50,039 nucleotides of DNA from a bacterium (GTDB lineage Bacteria > Bacillota > Clostridia > Oscillospirales > Oscillospiraceae), in NCBI GenBank assembly GCA_029009095.1, contig JAQXJT010000005.1, positions 1-50,039 of the forward strand, read 5' to 3'. The translations under genes and the position numbers were made by a program. Positions 32,690 through 42,834 of this stretch are shown piece by piece. Under the pieces are notes generated by a model, which did no database searches, had not been told where the DNA came from, and saw nothing but the letters and a program-made list of their open reading frames with translations. Positions within the stretch are counted from its first letter, which is position 1. The number at the start of each line of letters is the position of its first letter.

Positions 32690-33522
32690 GAAACATCGCT
32701 CTGCACCTCTCCTACGACGGCAGCGCCTACCACGGCTGGCAGCGGCAGCGGGAGGATGTCACCGTACAGCAGCGGCTGGAGGAGGCGCTCGGTCTGGTCT
32801 GCGGCCACGAGGTCAAGGTCACCGGCTGCGGGCGCACCGACGCAGGCGTCCACGCGATGCACTACTGCGCCAACTTCCGTACCGGCTGCCCCGTGCCCAC
32901 CGACCGCCTCCCTCTGGCCGTCAACGCCCGGCTCCCCGGCGACATCGCCGTGAGCGCCGCCGCGGAGGTGGAGGAGGACTTCAACGCCATCTCCTCCTGC
33001 ATCCAGAAGGAGTATATCTACCGCATACACAACAGCCGCATCCGCGACCCCTTCCGGGAAAAGCGCTGCTGTTTCTACCCCGCCGCGCTGGATGTGGAAC
33101 GGATGCAGCGCGCCGCCGCCGCCTTTGTGGGGCGGCACGACTTCGCCGCCGTGCGCAGCGTGGGCACCGAGACAAAGACCACCGTCCGCACCGTCTACTG
33201 GTGCGAGGCCCAACGGGAGGGGGATGTGATCACCATCCGGGTCTGCGCGGACGGCTTCCTCTACAACATGGTGCGCGCCATGGTGGGCACCATGGTCTAC
33301 GCCAGCTACGGCAAGCTGGAACCCGGGGACATCCCGCGCCTGCTGGAGCTGCGGGACCGGCGCCTTACGGGCCCCACCATGCCCCCCGAGGGGCTTTATA
33401 TGCACCGGCTCTGGTACGAGGGCGCGGCGGGGGTGCTGATGGGCACCTCCGACCCCGTCACCGCCGCGCCCCTTTTGGAGCGGGACGGAGAGGGGCATAT
33501 TGAAATTGTAAGGAACTTCTGA
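32686..33522 (+). CDS. truA: TruA, tRNA pseudouridine(38-40) synthase
   Basis: Isomerises uridines 38-40 in the anticodon arm. 278 residues; opens LHLSYDGSAYHGWQRQ and holds the catalytic aspartate in GCGRTDAGVHA, followed by NSRIRDPFREK and the FLYNMVRAMVGTM signature. The ATG overlaps the ecfT stop. ecfA1-ecfA2-ecfT-truA is the conserved order seen after ribosomal protein operons in Firmicutes; here the ribosomal genes are absent on both sides. Confidence 0.95.
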   Translation: MRNIALHLSYDGSAYHGWQRQREDVTVQQRLEEALGLVCGHEVKVTGCGRTDAGVHAMHYCANFRTGCPVPTDRLPLAVNARLPGDIAVSAAAEVEEDFNAISSCIQKEYIYRIHNSRIRDPFREKRCCFYPAALDVERMQRAAAAFVGRHDFAAVRSVGTETKTTVRTVYWCEAQREGDVITIRVCADGFLYNMVRAMVGTMVYASYGKLEPGDIPRLLELRDRRLTGPTMPPEGLYMHRLWYEGAAGVLMGTSDPVTAAPLLERDGEGHIEIVRNF

Positions 33523-33555
33523 TATAATTGACCCTCAATTACAAAGGATAGTGGA

Positions 33556-34671
33556 ATGACGCCAAAACCTCAACACGAAAACCTGAGCATGGCCATCCGG
33601 GTAACGCTGCTGGCGCTGCTGATCCTTACGGTGGTCGTCGTTCTCTGGTATCTGCTGTATTATAACCCGCTGATCGCCCGGATCCTGGAGCTCACCGGTC
33701 TCTCCGAAGAGAAGAGCACCGCCTCCTTCCGTTTCACCGGCGAGGCTTACGCCCTGGCGGGAGACAAGCTGGCGGTGGCGTCCCCGGTGGGGGCGCAGCT
33801 CATGGACAGCAGCGGCGTGCTCCACGCGGCGGAGAGCTTCCCCATGGATAACCCCGCTCTGTCCGCCTCGGCGGTATTGAGCGTCTACTACGATGTGGGC
33901 GGCACGGCCTTTTGTGTGATCATGGCCGACGGGGAGGTAGTGCTGCTCCCGCAGGACTACCGGATTCTCTCGGCCGATGTGAGCCGGGACGGCTATGTGA
34001 CCGTGGTAACGGAATACCCTGATTACAAGGGGCGGGTGCAGGTGCTCAGTCCCGGGCTGACGCCCCTGTTTTTGCTGGACTGCGGCTCCTCCGGCTATCC
34101 CCTCTGCGCCCGGGTCTCCCCCCGGCGCCATCTGGCCGTGTGCTGCGTGTCCTCGCTGGGCAGTACACTGCGCTTTTTCTCCCTGGATTCGGAGAATGAG
34201 CTGGCCACGCTGACGCTGGAGAACACGCTCGTTCTGGATTTCAACTACCTGGAGGACGGCAGTATGGTGGCCGTTACGGAGGATTCCCTGCTCTTTCTCT
34301 CCGAGGACGGCACGCTGCTGGAGCGTGTGGAGTTTGACGTGGGCTACCCGGTGGATTACTGCCTCACCGGGGACTGCGCCGCCGTGCTGCTCCGGACGGA
34401 ACACAGCGGCAGTCTCGGCAGGCTCTGCACCTACGCCGGCAGCGGCGAGCTCCGGGGGAGCATCGCCGTGGAGCGGGATGTTCTCTCCCTCTCCGTCCGG
34501 GAGGGGCAGATCCTGGTGCTCTACGCCGACGAGATGACCCTCTACCCCACGGATTTCTCCGACAGCATCTCCTACCAGCGCATCTCCAACGGGCATCAGG
34601 CGCTGCTCTGCGGCAAAAACCGCGCCATGCTGCTGGGCACTTACGGCGCGGAGGTCATCCGTTTTCCCTGA
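33556..34671 (+). CDS. DUF5711-like membrane-anchored beta-propeller protein
   Basis: 371 residues. A membrane segment at about residues 14-36 anchors an external domain made of short beta repeats (SVGAQLMDSSG, DYRILSADVSRDGYVTVV, NYLEDGSMVAVTEDSLLFLSEDG), resembling a WD/PQQ-like propeller; the family name DUF5711 is from recall. No catalytic motif visible. AAAGGA is eight bases before the ATG. Followed by a CvpA-like gene and a Clp ATPase, which suggests an envelope-maintenance run, but function is unknown. Confidence 0.7.
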   Translation: MTPKPQHENLSMAIRVTLLALLILTVVVVLWYLLYYNPLIARILELTGLSEEKSTASFRFTGEAYALAGDKLAVASPVGAQLMDSSGVLHAAESFPMDNPALSASAVLSVYYDVGGTAFCVIMADGEVVLLPQDYRILSADVSRDGYVTVVTEYPDYKGRVQVLSPGLTPLFLLDCGSSGYPLCARVSPRRHLAVCCVSSLGSTLRFFSLDSENELATLTLENTLVLDFNYLEDGSMVAVTEDSLLFLSEDGTLLERVEFDVGYPVDYCLTGDCAAVLLRTEHSGSLGRLCTYAGSGELRGSIAVERDVLSLSVREGQILVLYADEMTLYPTDFSDSISYQRISNGHQALLCGKNRAMLLGTYGAEVIRFP

Positions 34672-34717
34672 TTTTTCTTTGGACACATAAACTTTGCACC
34701 ACCCTCAGGAGGCAACC

Positions 34718-35443
34718 ATGAAACTCATCATCCACCTGATCTTACTGTTGATTTTGCTGCTGTGCGCCTGGAGCGGCTGGAAGCGCGGCCTGATTCTGGG
34801 CGTCGGCAGTCTTCTGGCTCTGGTGATCTCCGTCTACAGTGCCGATCTCCTCTCCACCACCTATTCCTACGAGGTGATCGACGCCCTTCGCCCCTTCGCC
34901 AGCGGCTACCTGGAGACTACGATCAATAACAAGGTCCGTCCCGAATACAATATCGTGGGGGCCGCCGCCTCCTCCCTCTCCGTGGAGGACTATCTCGCCG
35001 CCCACCCCGAGGACGCGGAGGGCTTCTGCCAGAGCGCCTTCGAGCACATGGGCATCTATAAAGAGACCGCCCGCAGCATGGCTTCCTCCTCGCTCAGCTA
35101 CGCCGAAAGCCAGGAGGTGAGCGTCAACGCCGCCATGACGGAGGTGCTCTGCCGGAGCGTGGCATACGCGGTGGGCTTCCTGCTGGCCTTCCTTCTGATT
35201 TTGATCCTGCTGACCGTGGTGGGCAATCTCTCCAACCTGACCTTCAAGATCCCGGGCATGGACGCTCTCAACGATGTGGGAGGGCTGATCACGGGATTGG
35301 TGCAGGGGGCGTTCTTCTGCGTGCTGATCGTCTGGGTCATGAAGTTCACAGGCATCCTGCTGCCTCAGGAAAAAATTGCGGAGAGCGGCGTGCTCGCGTG
35401 GGTCATGCGGGCCGATCTGCTCTATCCGTTTTTGGGAATTTGA
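34718..35443 (+). CDS. CvpA-family membrane protein
   Basis: 241 residues with membrane segments near 1-20, 22-45, 150-175 and 195-220. The opening LLCAWSGWKRGLILGVGSLLALVIS and the later GLITGLVQGAFFCVLIVWVMKF fit the CvpA (colicin V production) family, whose role in Gram-positives is unknown but linked to envelope stress in some species. CAGGAGG precedes ATG 34718. Confidence 0.8.
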   Translation: MKLIIHLILLLILLLCAWSGWKRGLILGVGSLLALVISVYSADLLSTTYSYEVIDALRPFASGYLETTINNKVRPEYNIVGAAASSLSVEDYLAAHPEDAEGFCQSAFEHMGIYKETARSMASSSLSYAESQEVSVNAAMTEVLCRSVAYAVGFLLAFLLILILLTVVGNLSNLTFKIPGMDALNDVGGLITGLVQGAFFCVLIVWVMKFTGILLPQEKIAESGVLAWVMRADLLYPFLGI

Positions 35444-35463
35444 TTGAAGACAGGAGTCAATTT

Positions 35464-37776
<2,313 letters not shown>

Positions 37777-37787
37777 GACACACAATG

Positions 37788-37820
37788 AACCGGGGCGGCA
37801 CATAGGCGCCCCGGTTTTCT
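37788..37820 (+). terminator. Terminator of the clp gene
   Basis: AACCGGGGCG (37788-37797) pairs with CGCCCCGGTT (37807-37816), then TTCTTTA. Confidence 0.8.
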
Positions 37821-38112
37821 TTATACAATAAAGCCGTTGTATTTCTACAACGGTCATTTCCACACGATCTTTTCCAAAGAAAGCGCACTCAGCTACGGCA
37901 CACTCCCGCCTGTACCGCCTCTTCGCGCCGTCCGGAGGACGATTGCCATGTGAGAAAATCGATTTGTAAACTGCAAATCAAAAAGTTCCACACACACAGC
38001 AGTTCTCCTGACTTCGATCCTCGCCGCTCTACCCTTTAGTCAACGGCTGCGCTAATTTTGACACTTTTGTGTTTTATGCAATTCTATCCCCTTCCATCTG
38101 CCCTCTGATGCG
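37821..38112. other. Gene-free AT-richer gap
   Basis: Between two convergent units. It holds a small perfect hairpin (CCGTTGTA 37834-37841 with TACAACGG 37846-37853). Beyond that I see no gene, repeat or tRNA. Confidence 0.5.
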
Positions 38113-38142
38113 AAAAACCCCCGCCTGCTTCGCAGACGGGGG
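38113..38142 (-). terminator. Terminator of the yabP-S1 operon
   Basis: CCCCCGCCTGC (38118-38128) pairs with 38132-38142 with one mismatch; on the minus strand TTTTTCG follows. Confidence 0.85.
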
Positions 38143-38151
38143 CTTACAATC

Positions 38152-38649
38152 TCATTTTCTCCGGCGGGAGCCGCCTTTCCGGTCGGCGTAGAGCTTATTG
38201 CCGCTCATGCGGCTGTCGGACTCCTGCATAAAATGCTTGAGCTTATCCTCGAAGCTGGCGTCGCCGGTGGGGCCGTGCACCACGCCCTGGGCCGCGGATG
38301 CGTAGTCGCCGGGGCCGCGGGGCTGGGGAGCGGCGCTCTGCTGGGGGGCCGGGCGGGGCGCGGCGGGGCGGCGCGGGGCGCTGCTCCTGGGCGCGGTGTT
38401 TTCCCGGGCGGGCTGCGGCTGCGCCTGCTTGATGGAGAGGTTGACTTTCCCCTCCGGCGTGATGCTCAGCACCTTGACCTCCACGCTCTGACCCATGGTC
38501 AGGTAGTCGTGGATGTCGTTCACATAGGCGTTGGCGATCTCGGAAATATGTACCAGACCGCTGCTGCCGCCGGGCATGGTGATAAACGCGCCGAATTTGG
38601 TGATGCCCGTCACCTTTCCCTCAACGATGGCTCCCACTACAAGCTCCAT
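38152..38649 (-). CDS. S1-domain RNA-binding protein (YabR-like)
   Basis: 165 residues. Residues 1-75 are an S1 OB-fold (VEGKVTGITKFGAFITMPGGSSGLVHISEIANAYVNDI), the middle is a Pro/Ala/Arg-rich linker and the end is basic (KLYADRKGGSRRRK). In Bacillus the S1 protein YabR follows divIC exactly as here, so it is the likely orthologue; it may act in ribosome or mRNA binding, but its role is unknown. GAGGAG precedes ATG 38649, nine bases after the divIC stop. Last gene of the operon. Confidence 0.88.
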   Translation of the reverse strand: MELVVGAIVEGKVTGITKFGAFITMPGGSSGLVHISEIANAYVNDIHDYLTMGQSVEVKVLSITPEGKVNLSIKQAQPQPARENTAPRSSAPRRPAAPRPAPQQSAAPQPRGPGDYASAAQGVVHGPTGDASFEDKLKHFMQESDSRMSGNKLYADRKGGSRRRK

Positions 38650-38658
38650 ACTCTCTCC

Positions 38659-38937
38659 TCAATCCCCCAAAAAAACTATCACTTTCTCGTCCGGGTACAC
38701 CAGCCCCAGCCGAACCCTGGCGATCCGCTCAAGGCTTTCTCTCTCGTCCGGAAGCTGAAGCTGTTTTTCCAGCGCTGCGTTTTCCCGCCGCAGCGCCGCC
38801 GCCGTGCGCTCCCTCTCCTGCAGCACGGCCCTTGCCTCGACCACGCGGCTGTGTACGCTCCACGCCGTAGCAAACGCGCACACCAGCAGCGTCACGCTCA
38901 GAAAATACGCCGCGATCTTCCCCGCATATCCCCTCAT
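38659..38937 (-). CDS. divIC: DivIC/FtsB-like septum formation initiator
   Basis: Bitopic divisome protein, 92 residues. A short cytoplasmic start, a membrane segment (about 8-27), a coiled coil with heptads (VVEARAVLQERERTAAALRRENAALEKQL) and a short terminal domain (IARVRLGLVYPDEKVIVF). AAAGGAG is properly spaced to ATG 38937. The yabQ frame overlaps its first 209 bases. It stands between yabQ and the S1 gene as in Bacillus. Confidence 0.88.
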   Translation of the reverse strand: MRGYAGKIAAYFLSVTLLVCAFATAWSVHSRVVEARAVLQERERTAAALRRENAALEKQLQLPDERESLERIARVRLGLVYPDEKVIVFLGD

Positions 38938-39394
38938 GCACGCTCCTTTCACCCCGTCCATGGGGCCATACCCGATTGCCGCTACTCCGGTACTTTTTTA
39001 TTGTAAACGATTTCTTGCAAATTGCAAGGCATTTTTTGTATATTTTTTCAGCCCGTTTTCCACATTTTTTCATGCAGGACAGCGGAATTTCGACAATACT
39101 CCGGATCTTTTGCAGGGCCTTCCGCACAGCGGAGCGCAGCAGCAGAGCGTATATTTTCTCACCTGCCGCGCAGAAGAGAAAGAGCAGGCCCCGCATTCTG
39201 CCGCTGCCGGGCCCCATGGCCAGCGTGAAGAGCCACACCGCACAGCAAAGGAGATAGGCGCACTCCCAGATCCGCCCCAGCAGCTTGGGCATATCCAGCC
39301 GCAGCAGCCACACCAGATCGTAGAGCGCCCCCAACGACGCCCCGGCGGCCAGGGAAGCGCCCAGAAGCAGCAGTTCCGACGAGATGTTGCTCAT
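38729..39394 (-). CDS. yabQ: YabQ, spore cortex membrane protein, with long out-of-frame overlap into divIC
   Basis: Mother-cell membrane protein needed for spore cortex formation. Residues 1-110 carry the YabQ core (ELLLLGASLAAGASLGALYDLVWLLR, three or four membrane segments), followed by a Lys/Cys-rich stretch (SCMKKCGKRAEKIYKKCLAICKKSF). The frame does not stop before divIC but runs on for 209 bases inside it, adding a Gly/Arg-rich tail that looks like translation of the wrong frame. The true end may have been lost by a frameshift. The ATG overlaps the yabP stop (TGATG). 221 codons in total. Confidence 0.8.
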   Translation of the reverse strand: MSNISSELLLLGASLAAGASLGALYDLVWLLRLDMPKLLGRIWECAYLLCCAVWLFTLAMGPGSGRMRGLLFLFCAAGEKIYALLLRSAVRKALQKIRSIVEIPLSCMKKCGKRAEKIYKKCLAICKKSFTIKKYRSSGNRVWPHGRGERSVHEGICGEDRGVFSERDAAGVRVCYGVERTQPRGRGKGRAAGEGAHGGGAAAGKRSAGKTASASGRERKP

Positions 39395-39669
39395 CACCCG
39401 AAGAGCCGCTCCCACCACCCCGCCGGAGGCTCCGTGAACATCATGGCGCTGATGTGGCCGGTGACGGTCAGCTCCCCGCTGTCCACCGCCAGGTTTTCCA
39501 CCTTCAGCTCCTCTCCATGCACGTTCAGCTCCCCCAGCGGCGTGCGCATGACCACGCTGCTGTCATCAAAGGCCAGCACCTCCTCCACGCCGGAGACGCT
39601 CAGCTTCCTCCGCCCCTCCAGAATGATGTTCTGGGCCCGGGCAGGTAAATTCCGCTTTTCCTCTTCCAT
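39394..39669 (-). CDS. yabP: YabP, spore cortex assembly protein
   Basis: Small protein required for cortex assembly and a relative of YqfC, 91 residues. Core NIILEGRRKLSVSGVEEVLAFDDSSVVMRTPLGELNVHGEELKVENLAVDSGELTV is shown here only by its key points: RxxLxVxGVxxVxxFD near 18-33 and GxLxVxGxxL near 47-56. GGGGGAG precedes ATG 39669. First gene of yabP-yabQ-divIC-S1; expression by sigma-E is expected from family knowledge, but I did not find a convincing sigma-E promoter. Confidence 0.9.
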   Translation of the reverse strand: MEEEKRNLPARAQNIILEGRRKLSVSGVEEVLAFDDSSVVMRTPLGELNVHGEELKVENLAVDSGELTVTGHISAMMFTEPPAGWWERLFG

Positions 39670-39710
39670 GCTTGCTCCCCCCTCTCCACCATGCTATTCC
39701 CCCGCCTCCC

Positions 39711-39739
39711 TTGACATACCGCTTTTTTCGTGATAAGTT
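39711..39739 (+). promoter_or_regulatory. Promoter of tRNA-Leu
   Basis: TTGACA (39711-39716), 17-base spacer, TAAGTT (39734-39739), 11 bp before the tRNA. Confidence 0.75.
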
Positions 39740-39749
39740 TATCGGGTGG

Positions 39750-39836
39750 GCCGGTGTGGCGGAATTGGCAGACGCACGGGACTTAAAATCCCGAGGTGGC
39801 GACACCGTGTGGGTTCGAGCCCCACCACCGGTACCA
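39750..39836 (+). tRNA. tRNA-Leu (TAA), CCA encoded
   Basis: Class II tRNA with long variable arm. Acceptor GCCGGTG pairs with CACCGGT; anticodon loop CTTAAAA reads TAA; the T loop is GTTCGAGCC; CCA ends at 39836. Confidence 0.95.
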
Positions 39837-39872
39837 AAATCGGCAATCTTCTCCCGAAGATTGCCGATTTTT
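39837..39872 (+). terminator. Terminator after tRNA-Leu
   Basis: AAATCGGCAATCTT (39837-39850) pairs with AAGATTGCCGATTT (39857-39870), followed by TTCC. Confidence 0.85.
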
Positions 39873-40012
39873 CCTTACAAATTCTTTCTGTTTCGCTTTT
39901 TTCAGAAGTCAGAGCGCGCCGCCCATTCCGCTGCCCCTCCTCTCCAAGTCCCGCTGCTCCGCTGGGTCGTGATTTGGTTTGCGGGGCGGCCAAAACAAAC
40001 GGAGGACTTACG

Positions 40013-40226
40013 ATGCTCCGCAGAATGATTGAAATAGACAGGGAAAAATGCAACGGCTGCGGCGTTCTGTGCCGCGGCCTGCCACGAGGGCGCCATCGCC
40101 ATGGTGGAGGGTAAGGCCGCGCTGATGCGGGACAATTACTGCGACGGGCTGGGCGACTGCCTCCCGGCCTGTCCCACCGGGGCGATCACCTTTGTGGAGC
40201 AGGAACGCGCCGCTCCCGCACGGTGA
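40013..40226 (+). pseudogene. Ferredoxin-like 4Fe-4S protein, interrupted by a +1 frameshift
   Basis: A GGAGG site is followed by ATG 40013 and [11 protein letters not shown], the first half of a CxxCxxCxxxC cluster motif. The frame then slips: from about 40065 the continuation is in the +1 frame as [16 protein letters not shown], then [16 protein letters not shown] to a stop at 40224-40226. One extra base near 40063-40065 explains it; in the original frame translation stops at 40114. Relatives known to me carry a longer C-terminal domain, which is missing, so the gene looks doubly damaged, unless the base is a sequencing error or a programmed shift. The following 286 bp contain no other gene. 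Confidence 0.75.
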
Positions 40227-40512
40227 ACGGCGGGGATCACGTCTTTTCCTCCGACTGGCAGCGGAAATACCAGCCGCAAAAGTAGTCTCCCATACAAAAT
40301 GCCTCCCCCGGCACAAATCACTTCTCCTTATTCTGTACGGAAACGGCCGGGAAAACACATGGCCCTGTAGCGCTTTTTCAGCCGTCCCGCCTTTTCTTTT
40401 ATTCATTCTACACTATGTATTCATAAATTGCATGGTAGAATTTTTATATTTTTAACAATTCTCCCCTGGCCCCGTGTTATAGTGAAGAAAAAAGAACAGG
40501 AGCGAACACGAT

Positions 40513-41208
40513 ATGCCGGAACACCGTCTGGAGACGCTGGAACCACAGGAGCTTACCTTGACCCCCGTTCCCGATAAATCGCTGAAGAGCCGAATCGAGA
40601 GCTACACCATCCCCTTCCGGGAATTGATCACCTATTACCGCTGCGCCATGATGGAGGTGGAGACCAAATTCCGGGTGCTCAGCGAGGAGTTTTCCCTGCA
40701 ATACGACCGCAACCCCATCGAAACCGTCAAGACCCGGCTCAAGTCTGTGGACAGCATCGCCAACAAGCTGATTTCCCGGGAGCTGCCGCTGACCGTGGAG
40801 TCCATTGAGAAGAACTTGAACGATGTGGCAGGCGTGCGCATCATCTGCAGCTTTCCCTCGGACATCTATGCCATCTCCGACGCCTTTCTCCGCCAGGACG
40901 ACATCACCCTCATCGAACGAAAGGACTACATCCGCGCCCCCAAGCCCAACGGCTACCGGAGCCTGCACCTGATCGTGGAGACGCCCATCTTCCTCCACGA
41001 CAAGAAAAAGCTCATGAAGGTGGAGGTGCAGTTCCGCACCATCGCCATGGACTGGTGGGCCAGTCTGGAACATAAGATCCGCTACAAAAAGGATGTGGAG
41101 ATCCCCTCCGCCGTGGCCCGGGAGCTTCTGGACTGCGCCAACGAGGCAGCCCGGCTGGACAGCCGCATGGAGCAGTTACAGAAGTACATCGTCCCCAAAT
41201 ATGAATGA
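40513..41208 (+). CDS. Small alarmone synthetase (RelP/RelQ-like GTP pyrophosphokinase)
   Basis: Makes (p)ppGpp from ATP and GTP/GDP as a stress signal. 231 residues, synthetase domain only, no HD hydrolase, TGS or ACT. Motifs: TRLKSVDSIANKL, DVAGVRIICSF, RAPKPNGYRSLHLIVE (substrate loop) and VEVQFRTIAMDWWASLEHKIRYK. AGGAG is about ten bases before ATG 40513. Single-gene unit with its own terminator. RelP versus RelQ cannot be decided. Confidence 0.92.
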   Translation: MPEHRLETLEPQELTLTPVPDKSLKSRIESYTIPFRELITYYRCAMMEVETKFRVLSEEFSLQYDRNPIETVKTRLKSVDSIANKLISRELPLTVESIEKNLNDVAGVRIICSFPSDIYAISDAFLRQDDITLIERKDYIRAPKPNGYRSLHLIVETPIFLHDKKKLMKVEVQFRTIAMDWWASLEHKIRYKKDVEIPSAVARELLDCANEAARLDSRMEQLQKYIVPKYE

Positions 41209-41211
41209 GAC

Positions 41212-41250
41212 AAAGCCCCGCTCCGCCGGTCATCGGCGGAGCGGGGCTTT
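41212..41250 (+). terminator. Terminator after the alarmone synthetase
   Basis: AAAGCCCCGCTCCGCC (41212-41227) pairs with 41235-41250, ending in TTT; A-rich on the other side, so it may also stop the rfb operon. Confidence 0.85.
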
Positions 41251-41299
41251 ACGATCTGTAAAGTTCTGACGCAAAAGCTGCTGAAATACCTGTGCAGGA

Positions 41300-41908
41300 T
41301 CAAAACGAAAAGGTATCGCGGATACCGGCCCACTTCTGATCCTTTTCGCTCAAATTCAGCGGGGTGCCGTCCGCCAGGGTATATCCCTCCGCAGAAGCGC
41401 TGCCCCGGTTTTCCCCTGTGAGCTGTGGCCACACGATGCCGATCTCCGGGTCATTCCAGCGCAGACCGCCCTCGTCGTTGGGGTGATAGAAATCATCGCA
41501 CTTATAGCAGAACTCCGCAGTATCGCTGAGCACCAGAAATCCGTGGGCAAAGCCCCGGGGCACCAGAAACTGCTTTTTGTTCTCAGCGCTCAGCTCAACA
41601 CCATACCACTTTCCGTAGGTGGGGCTTCCAGTCCGCAGATCCACCGCCACATCAAACACGCAGCCGCTGATCGCCCGAACCAGCTTGGTCTGGGGATAAT
41701 GCTTTTGAAAGTGCAGGCCCCGCAGTACGCCCTTGGTGCTCATGGACTGGTTATCCTGCACGAAAGTGATATGGATGCCGTTTTCCTCCATATCGCGCTG
41801 ACTGTAGGTCTCCATGAAATAGCCTCGGCTGTCTCCGTGCACCGCCGGTTCCATGACGCACAGCCCTTCGATGCCGCCCACATTCTTTTCCACTTTGATC
41901 TGTCCCAT
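41300..41908 (-). CDS. rfbC: RfbC, dTDP-4-dehydrorhamnose 3,5-epimerase
   Basis: Cupin epimerase, third step of dTDP-L-rhamnose synthesis. 202 residues: DSRGYFMETYS, FVQDNQSMSTKGVLRGLHFQ (catalytic His in RGLHFQ), VPRGFAHGFLVLSD. The ATG overlaps the rfbD stop (TAATG), with GGAGG upstream. Last gene of rfbA-rfbB-rfbD-rfbC. Confidence 0.95.
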   Translation of the reverse strand: MGQIKVEKNVGGIEGLCVMEPAVHGDSRGYFMETYSQRDMEENGIHITFVQDNQSMSTKGVLRGLHFQKHYPQTKLVRAISGCVFDVAVDLRTGSPTYGKWYGVELSAENKKQFLVPRGFAHGFLVLSDTAEFCYKCDDFYHPNDEGGLRWNDPEIGIVWPQLTGENRGSASAEGYTLADGTPLNLSEKDQKWAGIRDTFSF

Positions 41909-42822
41909 TACAGATTTGCCTCCTTCAGATATCTGGCCACCGCGTCGCGCCAGTCCGGCAGGGGCGTGAAGCCATTCTCCACCAGTTTGCTCTTGTCCAG
42001 CCGGCTGTTCCTGGGCCTGGCTGCCTTGGACAGACCGTACTCCTCTGTGGTGACAGGGATCACCTTGGTGGTCAAACCATATTGCCTGTAGAATTCGCAG
42101 CAGAAATCGTACCAGCTGATATAGCCGCCCTCGTTGGTAGCGTGATAGTAGCCGTACTTTTCCGTCTCACACATATCCACCAGCAGCCGGGCCAGGTCGA
42201 CGCAATAGGTCGGAGTGCCGATCTGATCGTTGACCACGCGAACCGTATCGTGGGTCTTGCCCACATGGATCATGGTCTTGATAAAATTCTTGCCGTTCAG
42301 ACCAAACACCCACGCAATGCGGACAATAAAGTATTTCTCCAGCGTATTGGCCACCGCCCATTCGCCTTCCAGCTTGGTCTGGCCGTAAACATTCAGGGGC
42401 TTATAGTCCTTGCAGTCGGGCTGCCATGGCTCCGTCCCCTGCCCATCAAACACATAGTCCGTGGAAAGATACAGCATTTTGCAATCCAGCTTTTTGCAGG
42501 CGTCGGCGATGTTCTGGGTACCCGCCGCGTTGACCTCGCGTACCTGCTCCACCTTATCGTCGTCTTCGGCCATATCCACGGCCGTCCAGGCAGCGCAGTG
42601 GATCACGGCATCCGGCCTCGCCGAGGTGATCTCCTTTTCCACAGCGGCCCGGTCAGTAATATCCAATTGGAGATAGGGCATGGCTGTTACGGCGGAACCG
42701 TCCTGCACTCCCGCATAGACGGGCTCCATACCGGAACCGACACCCGTATGGCACCGTTTGGCCAGTTCGTTCATCACATCGTGTCCCAGCTGGCCGCTGA
42801 CGCCCGTTACAAAAAACTTCAT
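41908..42822 (-). CDS. rfbD: RfbD, dTDP-4-dehydrorhamnose reductase
   Basis: Final NAD(P)H-dependent reduction to dTDP-L-rhamnose. 304 residues, short-chain dehydrogenase fold: VTGVSGQLGHDV nucleotide loop, STDYVFDG and YGQTKLEGE with the catalytic Tyr and Lys. AAGGGG precedes ATG 42822. Co-transcribed with rfbB, 12 bp apart. Confidence 0.95.
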   Translation of the reverse strand: MKFFVTGVSGQLGHDVMNELAKRCHTGVGSGMEPVYAGVQDGSAVTAMPYLQLDITDRAAVEKEITSARPDAVIHCAAWTAVDMAEDDDKVEQVREVNAAGTQNIADACKKLDCKMLYLSTDYVFDGQGTEPWQPDCKDYKPLNVYGQTKLEGEWAVANTLEKYFIVRIAWVFGLNGKNFIKTMIHVGKTHDTVRVVNDQIGTPTYCVDLARLLVDMCETEKYGYYHATNEGGYISWYDFCCEFYRQYGLTTKVIPVTTEEYGLSKAARPRNSRLDKSKLVENGFTPLPDWRDAVARYLKEANL

Positions 42823-42834
42823 GCTATCCCCTTC

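Noticed and set aside
39739-40053. Minus-strand frame over tRNA-Leu
   Set aside because: VVGLEPTRCRHLGI is the standard false translation of antisense tRNA-Leu; no ribosome site.
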